Assembly (NCBI RefSeq): GCF_014596465.1
Contig: NZ_MECK01000468.1
Coordinates: 1 to 45,546, forward strand
DNA from: Streptomyces sp. CBMA123
Lineage (GTDB): Bacteria > Actinomycetota > Actinomycetes > Streptomycetales > Streptomycetaceae
Direction of reading: 5' to 3'
DNA: 45,546 bases
The notes beneath the pieces were generated by a model. That model did no database searches. It saw nothing but the letters and a program-made list of their open reading frames with translations, and was not told the origin of the DNA. Numbering within the stretch: position 1 is the stretch's first letter; each line of letters begins with the position of its first letter. A program made the translations under genes and the position numbers. This document shows, piece after piece, positions 39,553 through 45,546 of this stretch.

Positions 39553-39571
39553 GGTCCGAAGACGGACCTAG
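39549..39571. terminator. Shared bidirectional hairpin between deaminase and murB
   Basis: CTAGGGTCCG pairs with CGGACCTAG (one bulged base) around AAGA. Both stop codons lie in the stem, only 15 bases apart. It is short for a terminator, but the symmetry serves both genes. Confidence 0.5.
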
Positions 39572-40617
39572 AGCTTGACGCCCACCATCACGGGCTCGTT
39601 CACCAGCTCCACCCCGAAGGCCTCGCGGACCCCGTCCCGGATCTCCCGGGCCAGGGCCAGCAGGTCCTCGGCGGTGGCCGCGCCGCGGTTGGTGAGCGCC
39701 AGGGTGTGCTTGGTGGAGAGCGTCGCCGGGCCGTCGCCGTAGCCCTTGCCGAAGCCCGCCCGGTCGATCAGCCAGGCCGCCGAGGTCTTGGTACAGCCCT
39801 CCGGGGCCGGATAGGCGGGGGCGTTCTCGGCCCCCGGGCGGGTACGGAAGGACTCGTACTGCGCCGCCGTGAGCACCGGGTTGGTGAAGAAGGAGCCGGC
39901 CGACCAGGTGTCGTGGTCCGCCGGGTCCAGCACCATGCCCTTGCCGGAACGCAGCCCCAGCACCGCCTCGTACGCCTCGGCCAGCGGCACCCGCTCGCCC
40001 TGCTCGACGCCGAAGTGCCTGGCCACCTCCGCGTACTTGACCGGGGTGGAGAGCCCCGCGTGGTCCGCCAGCGCGAACCGCACCCGCAGCACCACGTAGC
40101 GGTCCGGCTCGGCCTTGAAGCGGCTGTGCCGGTAGGAGAAGCGGCAGCCGGCGTTGTCGAGCGTGACCACCTCGCCCGCCGTGCGGTCGTACGCGACCAC
40201 CTCGGTGACCGTCTGGGCCACCTCCTGGCCGTACGCGCCGACGTTCTGCACCGGGGTCGCGCCGGCCGAGCCGGGGATGCCGGCCAGGAACTCGATCCCG
40301 GCCAGGCCGTGCTCGCGCACCGTACGGGCGACCGCCTCCGACCACACCTCGCCGGCCGCCAGTTCCAGCACCGTGCCCGCCATGGCGAAGCCGGTGGTGG
40401 CGATCCGCAGCACCGTGCCGGGGAAGCCGGCGTCGCCGATCACCAGGTTGGAGCCGCCGCCGAGGACCAGCAGCGGCTCGCCGGCCGCGTCGGCCTCGCG
40501 GACGGCGGCGATCACCTCGTCGTCGGTGTGGGCGGTCACCAGCCGGCGGGCCGGGCCGCCGAGCCGGAGCGTGGTCAGCGGGGCGAGGGGGGCGTCGTTT
40601 TCTACCAGCACGCCCAC
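39568..40617 (-). CDS. murB: UDP-N-acetylenolpyruvoylglucosamine reductase
   Basis: A 349-residue FAD-dependent MurB that makes UDP-MurNAc for peptidoglycan. The FAD-binding block LVLGGGSNLV and FLAGIPGSAGA, the Tyr/Arg in FSYRHSRFK, the catalytic Ser in AGSFFTNP, and the Glu in LVNEPV are present, as in type I enzymes. The start is uncertain: GTG at 40617 and GTG at 40611 are both in frame, with no clear ribosome binding site, so the transcript may be leaderless. It is convergent with the deaminase gene. The MFS exporter gene ends 56 bases upstream on the same strand. Confidence 0.95.
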   Translation of the reverse strand: MGVLVENDAPLAPLTTLRLGGPARRLVTAHTDDEVIAAVREADAAGEPLLVLGGGSNLVIGDAGFPGTVLRIATTGFAMAGTVLELAAGEVWSEAVARTVREHGLAGIEFLAGIPGSAGATPVQNVGAYGQEVAQTVTEVVAYDRTAGEVVTLDNAGCRFSYRHSRFKAEPDRYVVLRVRFALADHAGLSTPVKYAEVARHFGVEQGERVPLAEAYEAVLGLRSGKGMVLDPADHDTWSAGSFFTNPVLTAAQYESFRTRPGAENAPAYPAPEGCTKTSAAWLIDRAGFGKGYGDGPATLSTKHTLALTNRGAATAEDLLALAREIRDGVREAFGVELVNEPVMVGVKL

Positions 40618-40673
40618 CAGCGTACGGGGACGGGGGCAACCGCCCGGCCGCCCCCGTGACCCGCGCCCGCCGT

Positions 40674-42344
40674 TCAGGCCTTCGCGGCCTCGACCGGGAC
40701 GGGCTGCCCGTCCTCGGGCCCGGTGACCGCCCCGTCCTGGCCGGCCGCCACGCCCGCCGTGACGCCCGCCGCCGCTTCCTCGGCCTCGACGGCCCGCTCG
40801 ATCGCCGCGGCCTGCTCGGCTTCGACCACCGCGACCGACTCGACCGACTCGACCGACCCAACCGACCCGACCGGCTTCGACCGGCTCGGCAGCAGCAGCG
40901 CGCAGGCCCCGGCCGCCAGCACCACCGCGGCGCCGACGTACAGCGCGGGCACCATCGCGTCCACGAAGGTCCCGACCGAGCCGTCGCCGCCCTGCTCGGA
41001 GAAGACCGCCGCCAGCACGGCCACCCCGAGCGCGCCGCCGACCTCGCGCAGCGCGTTGTTGGCCCCGGAGGCGATGCCCTGCTCCTCGGGCCGGACGCTG
41101 TCCATCACCATCGCGGCGGTCGGCGCGAAGTACATCGACATGCCGATCCCGCACATCACCACGGCGGGCACCACCGGGCCGTACGCGTAGTGCCCGAGTC
41201 CGGCGTTGATCGCCGCGTACAGCGCCAGGCCGACGCCCTGCAGCACCAGTCCGAGGACCACGATCAGCCGGCCGCCGAAGCGGTCGGCCAGGATGCCGGC
41301 GAGCGGCGCGACGATCAGCCCGACCCCGGTCCACGGGAGCATCCGGATGCCGGCCTCCTCCGGGGTGTAGCCGCCGACGGTCTGCAGGTGCTGGCTGATC
41401 AGGAAGATCGAGCCGAACATCCCGAGGGACATCAGCAGGCCGGAGGCGTTGACGGCGGTGAACGTCCGGTTGCGGAACAGCCGCATCGGCAGCATCGGGT
41501 GCCGGGCACCGCGCTGCTCGTACCGCACGAAGGCGATCAGCAGCACCACGCCGCCGGCCAGCGCGGCCAGCACCAGCGGGCTGGTCCAGCCGTCCGGGTT
41601 GCCGCGGATCAGGCCGAGCACCACGCCGAACAGGCCGAGGCTGACCAGGACGGTGCCGACCACGTCCAGGGCCGGGTTGGCGCCCCGGCTCTCACGCAGC
41701 TTCAGGGCGGCCAGCGGCACCAGCACGATGCCGACCGGGACGTTCACCCAGAAGATCCACTGCCAGGAGAAGTTCTCGGTCAGGGTGCCGCCGACCAGCG
41801 GGCCGGTGGCGATGGCCAGGCCGTTGACGCCTGCCCAGATGCCGAAGGCCATCCCGCGCTTGGCCGCCGGGATGGCGGCGGTCAGCAGGGTGAGGGTGAG
41901 CGGCATCGACACCGCGGCCCCGACGCCCTGGACGGCGCGGGCGGCGATCAGCTCGCCGATGCCGGGCGAGAGCGCCGCCGCGGCCGAGCCGGCGGTGAAG
42001 AGCGTGAGCCCGATCAGGAACATCCGGCGGCGGCCGAAGCGGTCGCCGAGCGCCGCGCCGAACATCAGCAGCACGGCGAAGGAGAGGGTGTAGGCGCTGA
42101 CCGTCCACTCCAGGTCGGACAGTCCGCCGCCGAGCTCCTCGCGGATGGACGGCAGCGCGGTGGTGACGACCAGGTTGTCCAGCGCGGCCATGAAGCCCGC
42201 GAGGGCGGTGATCACCAGGGTCCAGACGCCGGTGCGGCCGAGGCCCGGCTTCTCCGTCGCGACGGCGGCCGAGGCCCCGGCCGCCGTCGATATCGCCTTC
42301 CCGGTCGTGCTCCCGGCTGTGTTCTCCGCCGTTTTCTCCGTCAT
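40674..42344 (-). CDS. DHA2-family MFS drug:proton exporter
   Basis: A 556-residue major facilitator with about 14 transmembrane segments. The MFS motif A appears as GALGDRFGRRR, motif C as SMPLTLTLLTAAIP-like helix and GPLVGGTLTE (motif C of DHA2), and DNLVVTTALPSI in the first helix. An Ala/Glu/Val-rich acidic tail (last 75 residues) is unusual for the family. The ATG at 42344 follows GGGGGAC. It diverges in control from nothing else: the TetR gene lies immediately upstream on the same strand, with an operator (42368-42385) overlapping the region before the start. The substrate is unknown. Confidence 0.92.
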   Translation of the reverse strand: MTEKTAENTAGSTTGKAISTAAGASAAVATEKPGLGRTGVWTLVITALAGFMAALDNLVVTTALPSIREELGGGLSDLEWTVSAYTLSFAVLLMFGAALGDRFGRRRMFLIGLTLFTAGSAAAALSPGIGELIAARAVQGVGAAVSMPLTLTLLTAAIPAAKRGMAFGIWAGVNGLAIATGPLVGGTLTENFSWQWIFWVNVPVGIVLVPLAALKLRESRGANPALDVVGTVLVSLGLFGVVLGLIRGNPDGWTSPLVLAALAGGVVLLIAFVRYEQRGARHPMLPMRLFRNRTFTAVNASGLLMSLGMFGSIFLISQHLQTVGGYTPEEAGIRMLPWTGVGLIVAPLAGILADRFGGRLIVVLGLVLQGVGLALYAAINAGLGHYAYGPVVPAVVMCGIGMSMYFAPTAAMVMDSVRPEEQGIASGANNALREVGGALGVAVLAAVFSEQGGDGSVGTFVDAMVPALYVGAAVVLAAGACALLLPSRSKPVGSVGSVESVESVAVVEAEQAAAIERAVEAEEAAAGVTAGVAAGQDGAVTGPEDGQPVPVEAAKA

Positions 42345-42367
42345 GACGTCCCCCAGGGTTCCTGAAT

Positions 42368-42385
42368 AGTTATTGATCACTAACT
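42368..42385. promoter_or_regulatory. TetR-type operator before the MFS gene
   Basis: AGTTATTGATCACTAACT is an 18-base near-palindrome (two central-flank mismatches). On the minus strand it reads AGTTAGTGATCAATAACT and shares AGTTAGTGAYCAAT with the second site at 43006-43021. Confidence 0.7.
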
Positions 42386-42396
42386 TTCACGGGCCG

Positions 42397-42425
42397 AGAA
42401 AAGGCCGCACGGACTCCGCCGTGCG
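42397..42425 (-). terminator. tetR terminator
   Basis: CGCACGG/CCGTGCG around a six-base loop, followed on the minus strand by GGCCTTTTCT. It lies between the tetR stop and the MFS operator, so the two genes are probably separate transcripts. Confidence 0.7.
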
Positions 42426-42430
42426 ACCCG

Positions 42431-42994
42431 CTACTCGGCTTCCTCGTGCTCGCCGAAGCCGTCCCAGATCCGGTGCTCCCGGGGGAAGCCCAACGCCACC
42501 AGCGTGTTGATCAGCATCCCGTAGGCGAAGAACTCCGTGGTTCCCTGCACATCGCCGCCGACCCGCTCCCGGACCCGCTCGAACAGCTCCCCCCACAGCC
42601 GCCGGGCGGTCTCGCCGATCTCGTCCTCGCCGGCCATCCGGGAGGCGAACACCGAGACGTAGAGCTGCATCTGCATCATGAGCTGCTCACCGTCCTCGAC
42701 CAGGCCCATGTACGCCTCGGACATCTTGGCGGCGGCCTCCTCGCCGGTCAGCCCGGCCGACGCCACGTCGAAGACCTTCCAGGTCTCCTCGATGCAGCGC
42801 TCGGCGGCGGCCGTGAAGATCGCCTGCTTGCCCGGAAACAGCCGGAACAGGTACGGTTGCGAGACGCCCACCCGGCGGGCGATCGCCTCGGTGGACGTCC
42901 CCCGGTAGCCGTTCCTGGCGAACTCGATCATCGCGGCCCGGATGACGCTCTCGCGCCGCTCCTCCGCACTCATCCGCATGCTCGTCTTCGCCAC
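42431..42994 (-). CDS. TetR-family repressor of the adjacent MFS gene
   Basis: A 187-residue regulator. The N-terminal helix-turn-helix runs from RRESVIRAAMIEFARNG to TSTEAIARRVGVSQPYLFRLF, typical of TetR. The C-terminal ligand domain is all helical with Met-rich segments (EQLMMQMQLYVS). The likely start is GTG at 42994: a promoter with -10 TAACTT nine bases before it suggests a leaderless transcript, and no ribosome binding site is seen. An ATG at 42979 is an alternative. An operator sits in its promoter, so it should repress itself and the exporter and be released by a drug ligand. Confidence 0.88.
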   Translation of the reverse strand: MAKTSMRMSAEERRESVIRAAMIEFARNGYRGTSTEAIARRVGVSQPYLFRLFPGKQAIFTAAAERCIEETWKVFDVASAGLTGEEAAAKMSEAYMGLVEDGEQLMMQMQLYVSVFASRMAGEDEIGETARRLWGELFERVRERVGGDVQGTTEFFAYGMLINTLVALGFPREHRIWDGFGEHEEAE

Positions 42995-43001
42995 GGGATC
43001 A

Positions 43002-43030
43002 AAGTTAGTGACCAATCACTATCTCCGCAA
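43002..43030 (-). promoter_or_regulatory. tetR promoter, probably leaderless
   Basis: Minus-strand TTGCGG (-35) and TAACTT (-10) are spaced by 17 bases, and the GTG start follows the -10 by seven bases. The TetR operator fills the spacer. Confidence 0.55.
43006..43021. promoter_or_regulatory. TetR-type operator in the tetR promoter
   Basis: TAGTGACCAATCACTA is a perfect inverted repeat of TAGTGA around CCAA, located between the -35 and -10 of tetR. Confidence 0.72.
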
Positions 43031-43118
43031 GGCCTTCGCCCGAACCGCCCCGAACGACGGACCGCCCGGCGGCCCGCGGAACGGGCTGCCGGGCGGTCCG
43101 CGCCGGAAAGCGGGTGAC

Positions 43119-43541
43119 TCAGGCGAGCCGGACGACCGCCCGGGACATCCCCAGCACCTTCTGCCCGCCCGAGGTGGCCAGCAGGTCGACCTGCACCTTG
43201 CGGTCGTCCAGCTTCTTGGCGACCTTGGCCGAGACCTCGATCACCGCGCCGACCCCGTCGTTCGGCACCGGCACCGGCCGGGTGAAGCGCACGCCGTACT
43301 CGACCACCGCGGCCGGGTCGCCGACCCAGTCGGTGACCACCCGGATCGCCTCGGCCATGGTGAACATGCCGTGCGCGATGACGTCCGGCAGACCGACCTC
43401 CAGCGCGAACTTCTCGTTCCAGTGGATCGGGTTGAAGTCGCCGGAGGCGCCCGCGTAGCGCACCAGTGTGGCGCGGGTCACCGGGAAGGACTGCGCCGGC
43501 AGCTCGGTGCCGACCTCGACCTCGTCGTAGTCGATCGCCAT
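43119..43541 (-). CDS. MaoC-family dehydratase (HadB-like subunit)
   Basis: A 140-residue hot-dog-fold protein. The hydratase-2 motif appears as YAGASGDFNPIHWNEKFA, with the catalytic Asp and His. The ATG at 43541 is favoured (GGGGGAG eight bases upstream) over a GTG at 43550 that would overlap the upstream gene by four bases. It is paired with a second MaoC-type gene directly upstream. The pair matches the HadA-HadB (3R)-hydroxyacyl-ACP dehydratase subunits of fatty-acid or mycolate elongation in actinobacteria; here the fold and gene pairing are seen, the exact substrate is not. Confidence 0.88.
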   Translation of the reverse strand: MAIDYDEVEVGTELPAQSFPVTRATLVRYAGASGDFNPIHWNEKFALEVGLPDVIAHGMFTMAEAIRVVTDWVGDPAAVVEYGVRFTRPVPVPNDGVGAVIEVSAKVAKKLDDRKVQVDLLATSGGQKVLGMSRAVVRLA

Positions 43542-43546
43542 CGCGC

Positions 43547-44005
43547 TCACTCCCCCGTCTCGTCGGCGGCCCGGGCCACCAGCGTCATGATCGCCGTCAC
43601 CACGTGCTCGCCGCTCTCGTCCGCCACCTCGCCGCGCACGGTGAGCACGTCGTTGCCCGCCAGCGACTTGATGTTGTCGATGGTCACCGCGACCGTCAGC
43701 CGGTCGCCGGCCTGCACCGGGCGGCTGTAGCGGAACTTCTGGTCACCGTGCACCACCCGGCTGTAGTCGAGGCCCAGCTCCGGGTCCTCGACGACCTGGC
43801 CGGCCGCCTGGAAGGCGATCGCGAACGGGAAGGTCGGCGGGGCGATCACGTCCCGGTGGCCCAGCGCCTTCGCGGCCTCCGCGTCGGTGTACGCCGGGTT
43901 GGCGTCCCCGATCGCGACCGCGAACTCGCGGATCTTCTCCCGGCCGACCTCGTACGGCTCGGTGGGCGGGTAACTACGCCCGATGAAGGAGGGGTCGAGC
44001 GCCAT
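43547..44005 (-). CDS. MaoC-N-like dehydratase (HadA-like subunit)
   Basis: A 152-residue hot-dog-fold protein beginning MALDPSFIGRSYPP, the conserved start of HadA-like proteins. PPTFPFAI and HGDQKFRYSRPVQAGD are characteristic of the MaoC-like N domain, which has lost the active-site His/Asp and stabilises its partner. The ATG at 44005 has GAGGAG upstream. It is followed at once by the HadB-like gene. rpmG lies upstream, separated by a terminator, as in other streptomycetes and mycobacteria. Confidence 0.9.
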   Translation of the reverse strand: MALDPSFIGRSYPPTEPYEVGREKIREFAVAIGDANPAYTDAEAAKALGHRDVIAPPTFPFAIAFQAAGQVVEDPELGLDYSRVVHGDQKFRYSRPVQAGDRLTVAVTIDNIKSLAGNDVLTVRGEVADESGEHVVTAIMTLVARAADETGE

Positions 44006-44059
44006 GGCAGCTCCTCGGAACGCGGATGGAAACGCGGGATGGAAACACGGACGGATACG

Positions 44060-44107
44060 AAAAAGACTCCGGGCCACACCCCCTGTTGAGGGATGCGGCC
44101 CGGAGTC
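44060..44107 (-). terminator. rpmG terminator
   Basis: A 17-18-bp stem with two mismatches (GACTCCGGGCC ... GGCCCGGAGTC) around an eight-base loop, followed on the minus strand by TTTTTCG. It lies between rpmG and the HadA-like gene. Confidence 0.88.
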
Positions 44108-44147
44108 GAAGACCTGATTCACACAGGCCCGGCGCCCTGCGACAGGG

Positions 44148-44312
44148 TCAGCGGGTCTCGCGGTGAGCGGTGTGCGAGTTGCAGCGGGGGCAGTGCTTCT
44201 TCATCTCAAGACGGTCCGGGTCATTACGCCGGTTCTTCTTGGTGATGTAGTTCCGCTCCTTGCACTCCACGCAGGCCAGCGTGATCTTCGGGCGGACGTC
44301 GGTGGCAGCCAC
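44148..44312 (-). CDS. rpmG: 50S ribosomal protein L33 (zinc-ribbon form)
   Basis: A 54-residue L33 with Cys pairs CVEC and CPRC, so it is the zinc-containing form; many actinobacteria also have a Cys-free paralogue used in zinc shortage. [18 protein letters not shown] and [12 protein letters not shown] are standard. The GTG at 44312 follows AAGGAAGG. It is preceded on the same strand by tRNA-Met and tRNA-Thr, probably on one transcript, and ends at a strong terminator. Confidence 0.98.
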   Translation of the reverse strand: MAATDVRPKITLACVECKERNYITKKNRRNDPDRLEMKKHCPRCNSHTAHRETR

Positions 44313-44395
44313 GGGAGTGCCTTCCTTGGACAACGAATAAGAACACAACAAGAGTAGCCGACCGGGAGTGCGATCTCCCGACCGACTACGCGGGG

Positions 44396-44468
44396 TAGCG
44401 GTGACCGGACTTGAACCGGTGACACAGCGATTATGAGCCGCTTGCTCTACCAACTGAGCTACACCGCC
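44396..44468 (-). tRNA. tRNA-Met (CAT anticodon, elongator type)
   Basis: A 73-base cloverleaf: acceptor GGCGGTG/CACCGCT with a closing G-U pair, D-arm AGCTCAGTTGGTAGAGC, anticodon loop CTCATAA, T-arm CCGGTTCAAGTCCGG, discriminator A, CCA not encoded. The 5' end pairs, so it is not the initiator. A CAT anticodon can also be tRNA-Ile with lysidine; position beside rpmG and tRNA-Thr supports elongator Met. Confidence 0.88.
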
Positions 44469-44511
44469 ACAGTGATCAGCAGCACAGCCGAAGCTGACTG
44501 CCTTTCACCAG

Positions 44512-44584
44512 AGCCCCCATGCGGAATCGAACCGCAGACCTTCTCCTTACCATGGAGACGCTCTACCGACTGAGCTATAGGGGC
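44512..44584 (-). tRNA. tRNA-Thr (GGT anticodon)
   Basis: A 73-base cloverleaf: acceptor GCCCCTA/TGGGGGC, D-arm AGCTCAGTCGGTAGAGC, anticodon stem TCTCC/GGAGA with loop ATGGTAA (anticodon GGT), T-arm TGCGGTTCGATTCCGCA. The discriminator is T. It is the first gene of the tRNA-Thr, tRNA-Met, rpmG series. Confidence 0.95.
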
Positions 44585-44595
44585 GAACGAGGAAG

Positions 44596-44625
44596 AGATT
44601 ACACGTTCCGCGCCCAGAGGTGAAA
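44596..44625 (-). promoter_or_regulatory. Candidate promoter for tRNA-Thr/tRNA-Met/rpmG
   Basis: Minus-strand TTTCAC (-35) and TAATCT (-10) are spaced by 18 bases, ending 11 bases before tRNA-Thr. Confidence 0.45.
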
Positions 44626-44846
44626 TCCGTATCCCGAGGCGAAGACCGCAGGTCGGCGCGGTGCACGGACGGACGATCCAAGGCCGGGCGTTCGATCGCC
44701 CCCGAAGCCGGGCGCCCCGAGCCGATACGACTATTGCTTGCCTCCCGGCACCCCGCCCCCGTGCGCCATAGGCTCGACGCTCATTGGCCGGGGCACCGGC
44801 CGATCCCCCCACTGGGCCCACTGGCCAGCGCGAGAAGGAGCCGGCG

Positions 44847-45546
44847 ATGGACAGCGCAGCCGCCGACGGGCCGAACTCAGGGCCCGGCCCGGCGGCCAAC
44901 CCGCTCGGGCACGGCCCGGTCCTGCTGCTCACCGGAGCCCGACTGGCCGACGGGCGGGTGGTGGACGTCCGGATCAGCGGCGACCGGATCCAGGCGGTCG
45001 GCACCGTCGGCAGCCTCGGCCCACTGCCCGCCCTGCCCGGCACCCCCACCGTCACCACCGGCGCCCGGATCGACCTCAAGGGCTACCTGCTGCTCCCGGC
45101 CCCCGCCGAGGCGCACGCCCACTACGACTCCGCCTTCTCCGCCGCCCTGCCCGCCCCGCCGCCGGACACCCCCGCCGACCTCACCCGCCGGGTCACCGAG
45201 GCCGCGCTCACCTCGCTCGGCTACGGCGCCACCGCCCAGCGCACCCACGTACGGATCGGCGACGTGCACGGGCTGCGCCCGCTGGAGGCGGTGCTCACCG
45301 CCCGCCAGGCACTGCGGGGCCTGGCCGAACTCCAGGCGGTGGCGATGCCCCGGCTGCTCACCGGCCGGGCCGGCGCGGACGGGCGCGCCCAGCTGCGCGA
45401 GGCCCTCAAGCTGGGCGCCACCGCGGCCGGCGGCTGCCCGGAGCTGGACCCGGACCCGGCCGGGTACGTACAGCTGCTGCTGGAGGCCGCCCGGGACGCG
45501 GACTGCCCGGTGGACCTGCACACCACCGCCGCGGACGCGGCCCAAC
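44847..45546 (+). CDS. Amidohydrolase family protein (3'-truncated by the window edge)
   Basis: The first 233 codons of an amidohydrolase. The ATG at 44847 is preceded by GAAGGAG at 44833-44839, and the frame is open to the right edge. After a 20-residue Pro/Gly N-terminus, a small beta domain (LLLTGARLADGRVVDVRI) leads to the strand-1 metal motif HAHYDSAF near residue 91, which aligns with the HTHLDKA motif of cytosine-deaminase-like enzymes. CPVDLHTT near the end is the expected strand-5 His region. The catalytic C-terminus is beyond the window, so the substrate cannot be judged. Confidence 0.85.
   Translation, partial: MDSAAADGPNSGPGPAANPLGHGPVLLLTGARLADGRVVDVRISGDRIQAVGTVGSLGPLPALPGTPTVTTGARIDLKGYLLLPAPAEAHAHYDSAFSAALPAPPPDTPADLTRRVTEAALTSLGYGATAQRTHVRIGDVHGLRPLEAVLTARQALRGLAELQAVAMPRLLTGRAGADGRAQLREALKLGATAAGGCPELDPDPAGYVQLLLEAARDADCPVDLHTTAADAAQ

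Noticed and set aside
42386..42430. A -35/-10 pair for the MFS gene
   Set aside because: No TAnnnT box at a sensible distance from a -35 could be fixed, although the operator position implies a promoter nearby.

Overview
High-GC actinobacterial chromosome, almost certainly Streptomycetaceae (Streptomyces or Kitasatospora; I cannot choose between them). The evidence is extreme GC at third codon positions, many GTG/TTG starts, Streptomyces-type RpoB and RpoC, a NusG with a long acidic N-terminal extension, and the conserved order secE-nusG-rplK-rplA-lipoproteins-rplJ-rplL-rpoB-rpoC.

Region 1 (1-12.9 kb) is accessory. It holds a DUF2786 protein cut by the window edge, two ADP-ribosylglycohydrolases, a lipoprotein serpin, a cytochrome P450 and a sirtuin; sirtuin, P450, second glycohydrolase and serpin run co-directionally on the minus strand. 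It continues with a translationally coupled MoxR ATPase / metallopeptidase-VWA pair, a membrane protein, and a DUF4097 lipoprotein next to a NarL-type two-component system.

Region 2 (13.0-20.1 kb) is the most interesting part. A Crp-type regulator with an intact cyclic-nucleotide-binding signature is followed by a Crp-like operator and a five-gene plus-strand set: a class III nucleotidyl cyclase, a large protein with a degenerate P-loop and helical repeats, an SPFH-like protein, a Pycsar-type (PycTM) membrane effector and an M48 membrane metalloprotease. The cyclase C-terminus and the P-loop protein N-terminus carry the same 27-residue Gly-rich motif (22/27 identical), the arrangement expected of amyloid-type signalling motifs that link a sensor to an effector. 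I read this as a Pycsar-like cyclic-nucleotide conflict system with an added scaffold and its own transcription factor.

Region 3 (20.1-36.8 kb) is the minus-strand core: secE, nusG, terminator, rplK-rplA, terminator, four tandem paralogous lipoprotein genes, rplJ-rplL, attenuator, rpoB-rpoC, terminator. Candidate promoters are visible before rplK, rplJ and rpoB. A tRNA-Trp gene lies upstream of secE.

Region 4 (36.8-45.5 kb) carries an aspartate-type aminotransferase, an adenosine-deaminase family protein, murB, a DHA2-type MFS exporter with its TetR regulator and two matching operators, a MaoC/HadAB-like dehydratase pair, rpmG, tRNA-Met and tRNA-Thr, and the start of an amidohydrolase that runs off the window. 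Short degenerate tandem repeats occupy several intergenic gaps in the accessory half.
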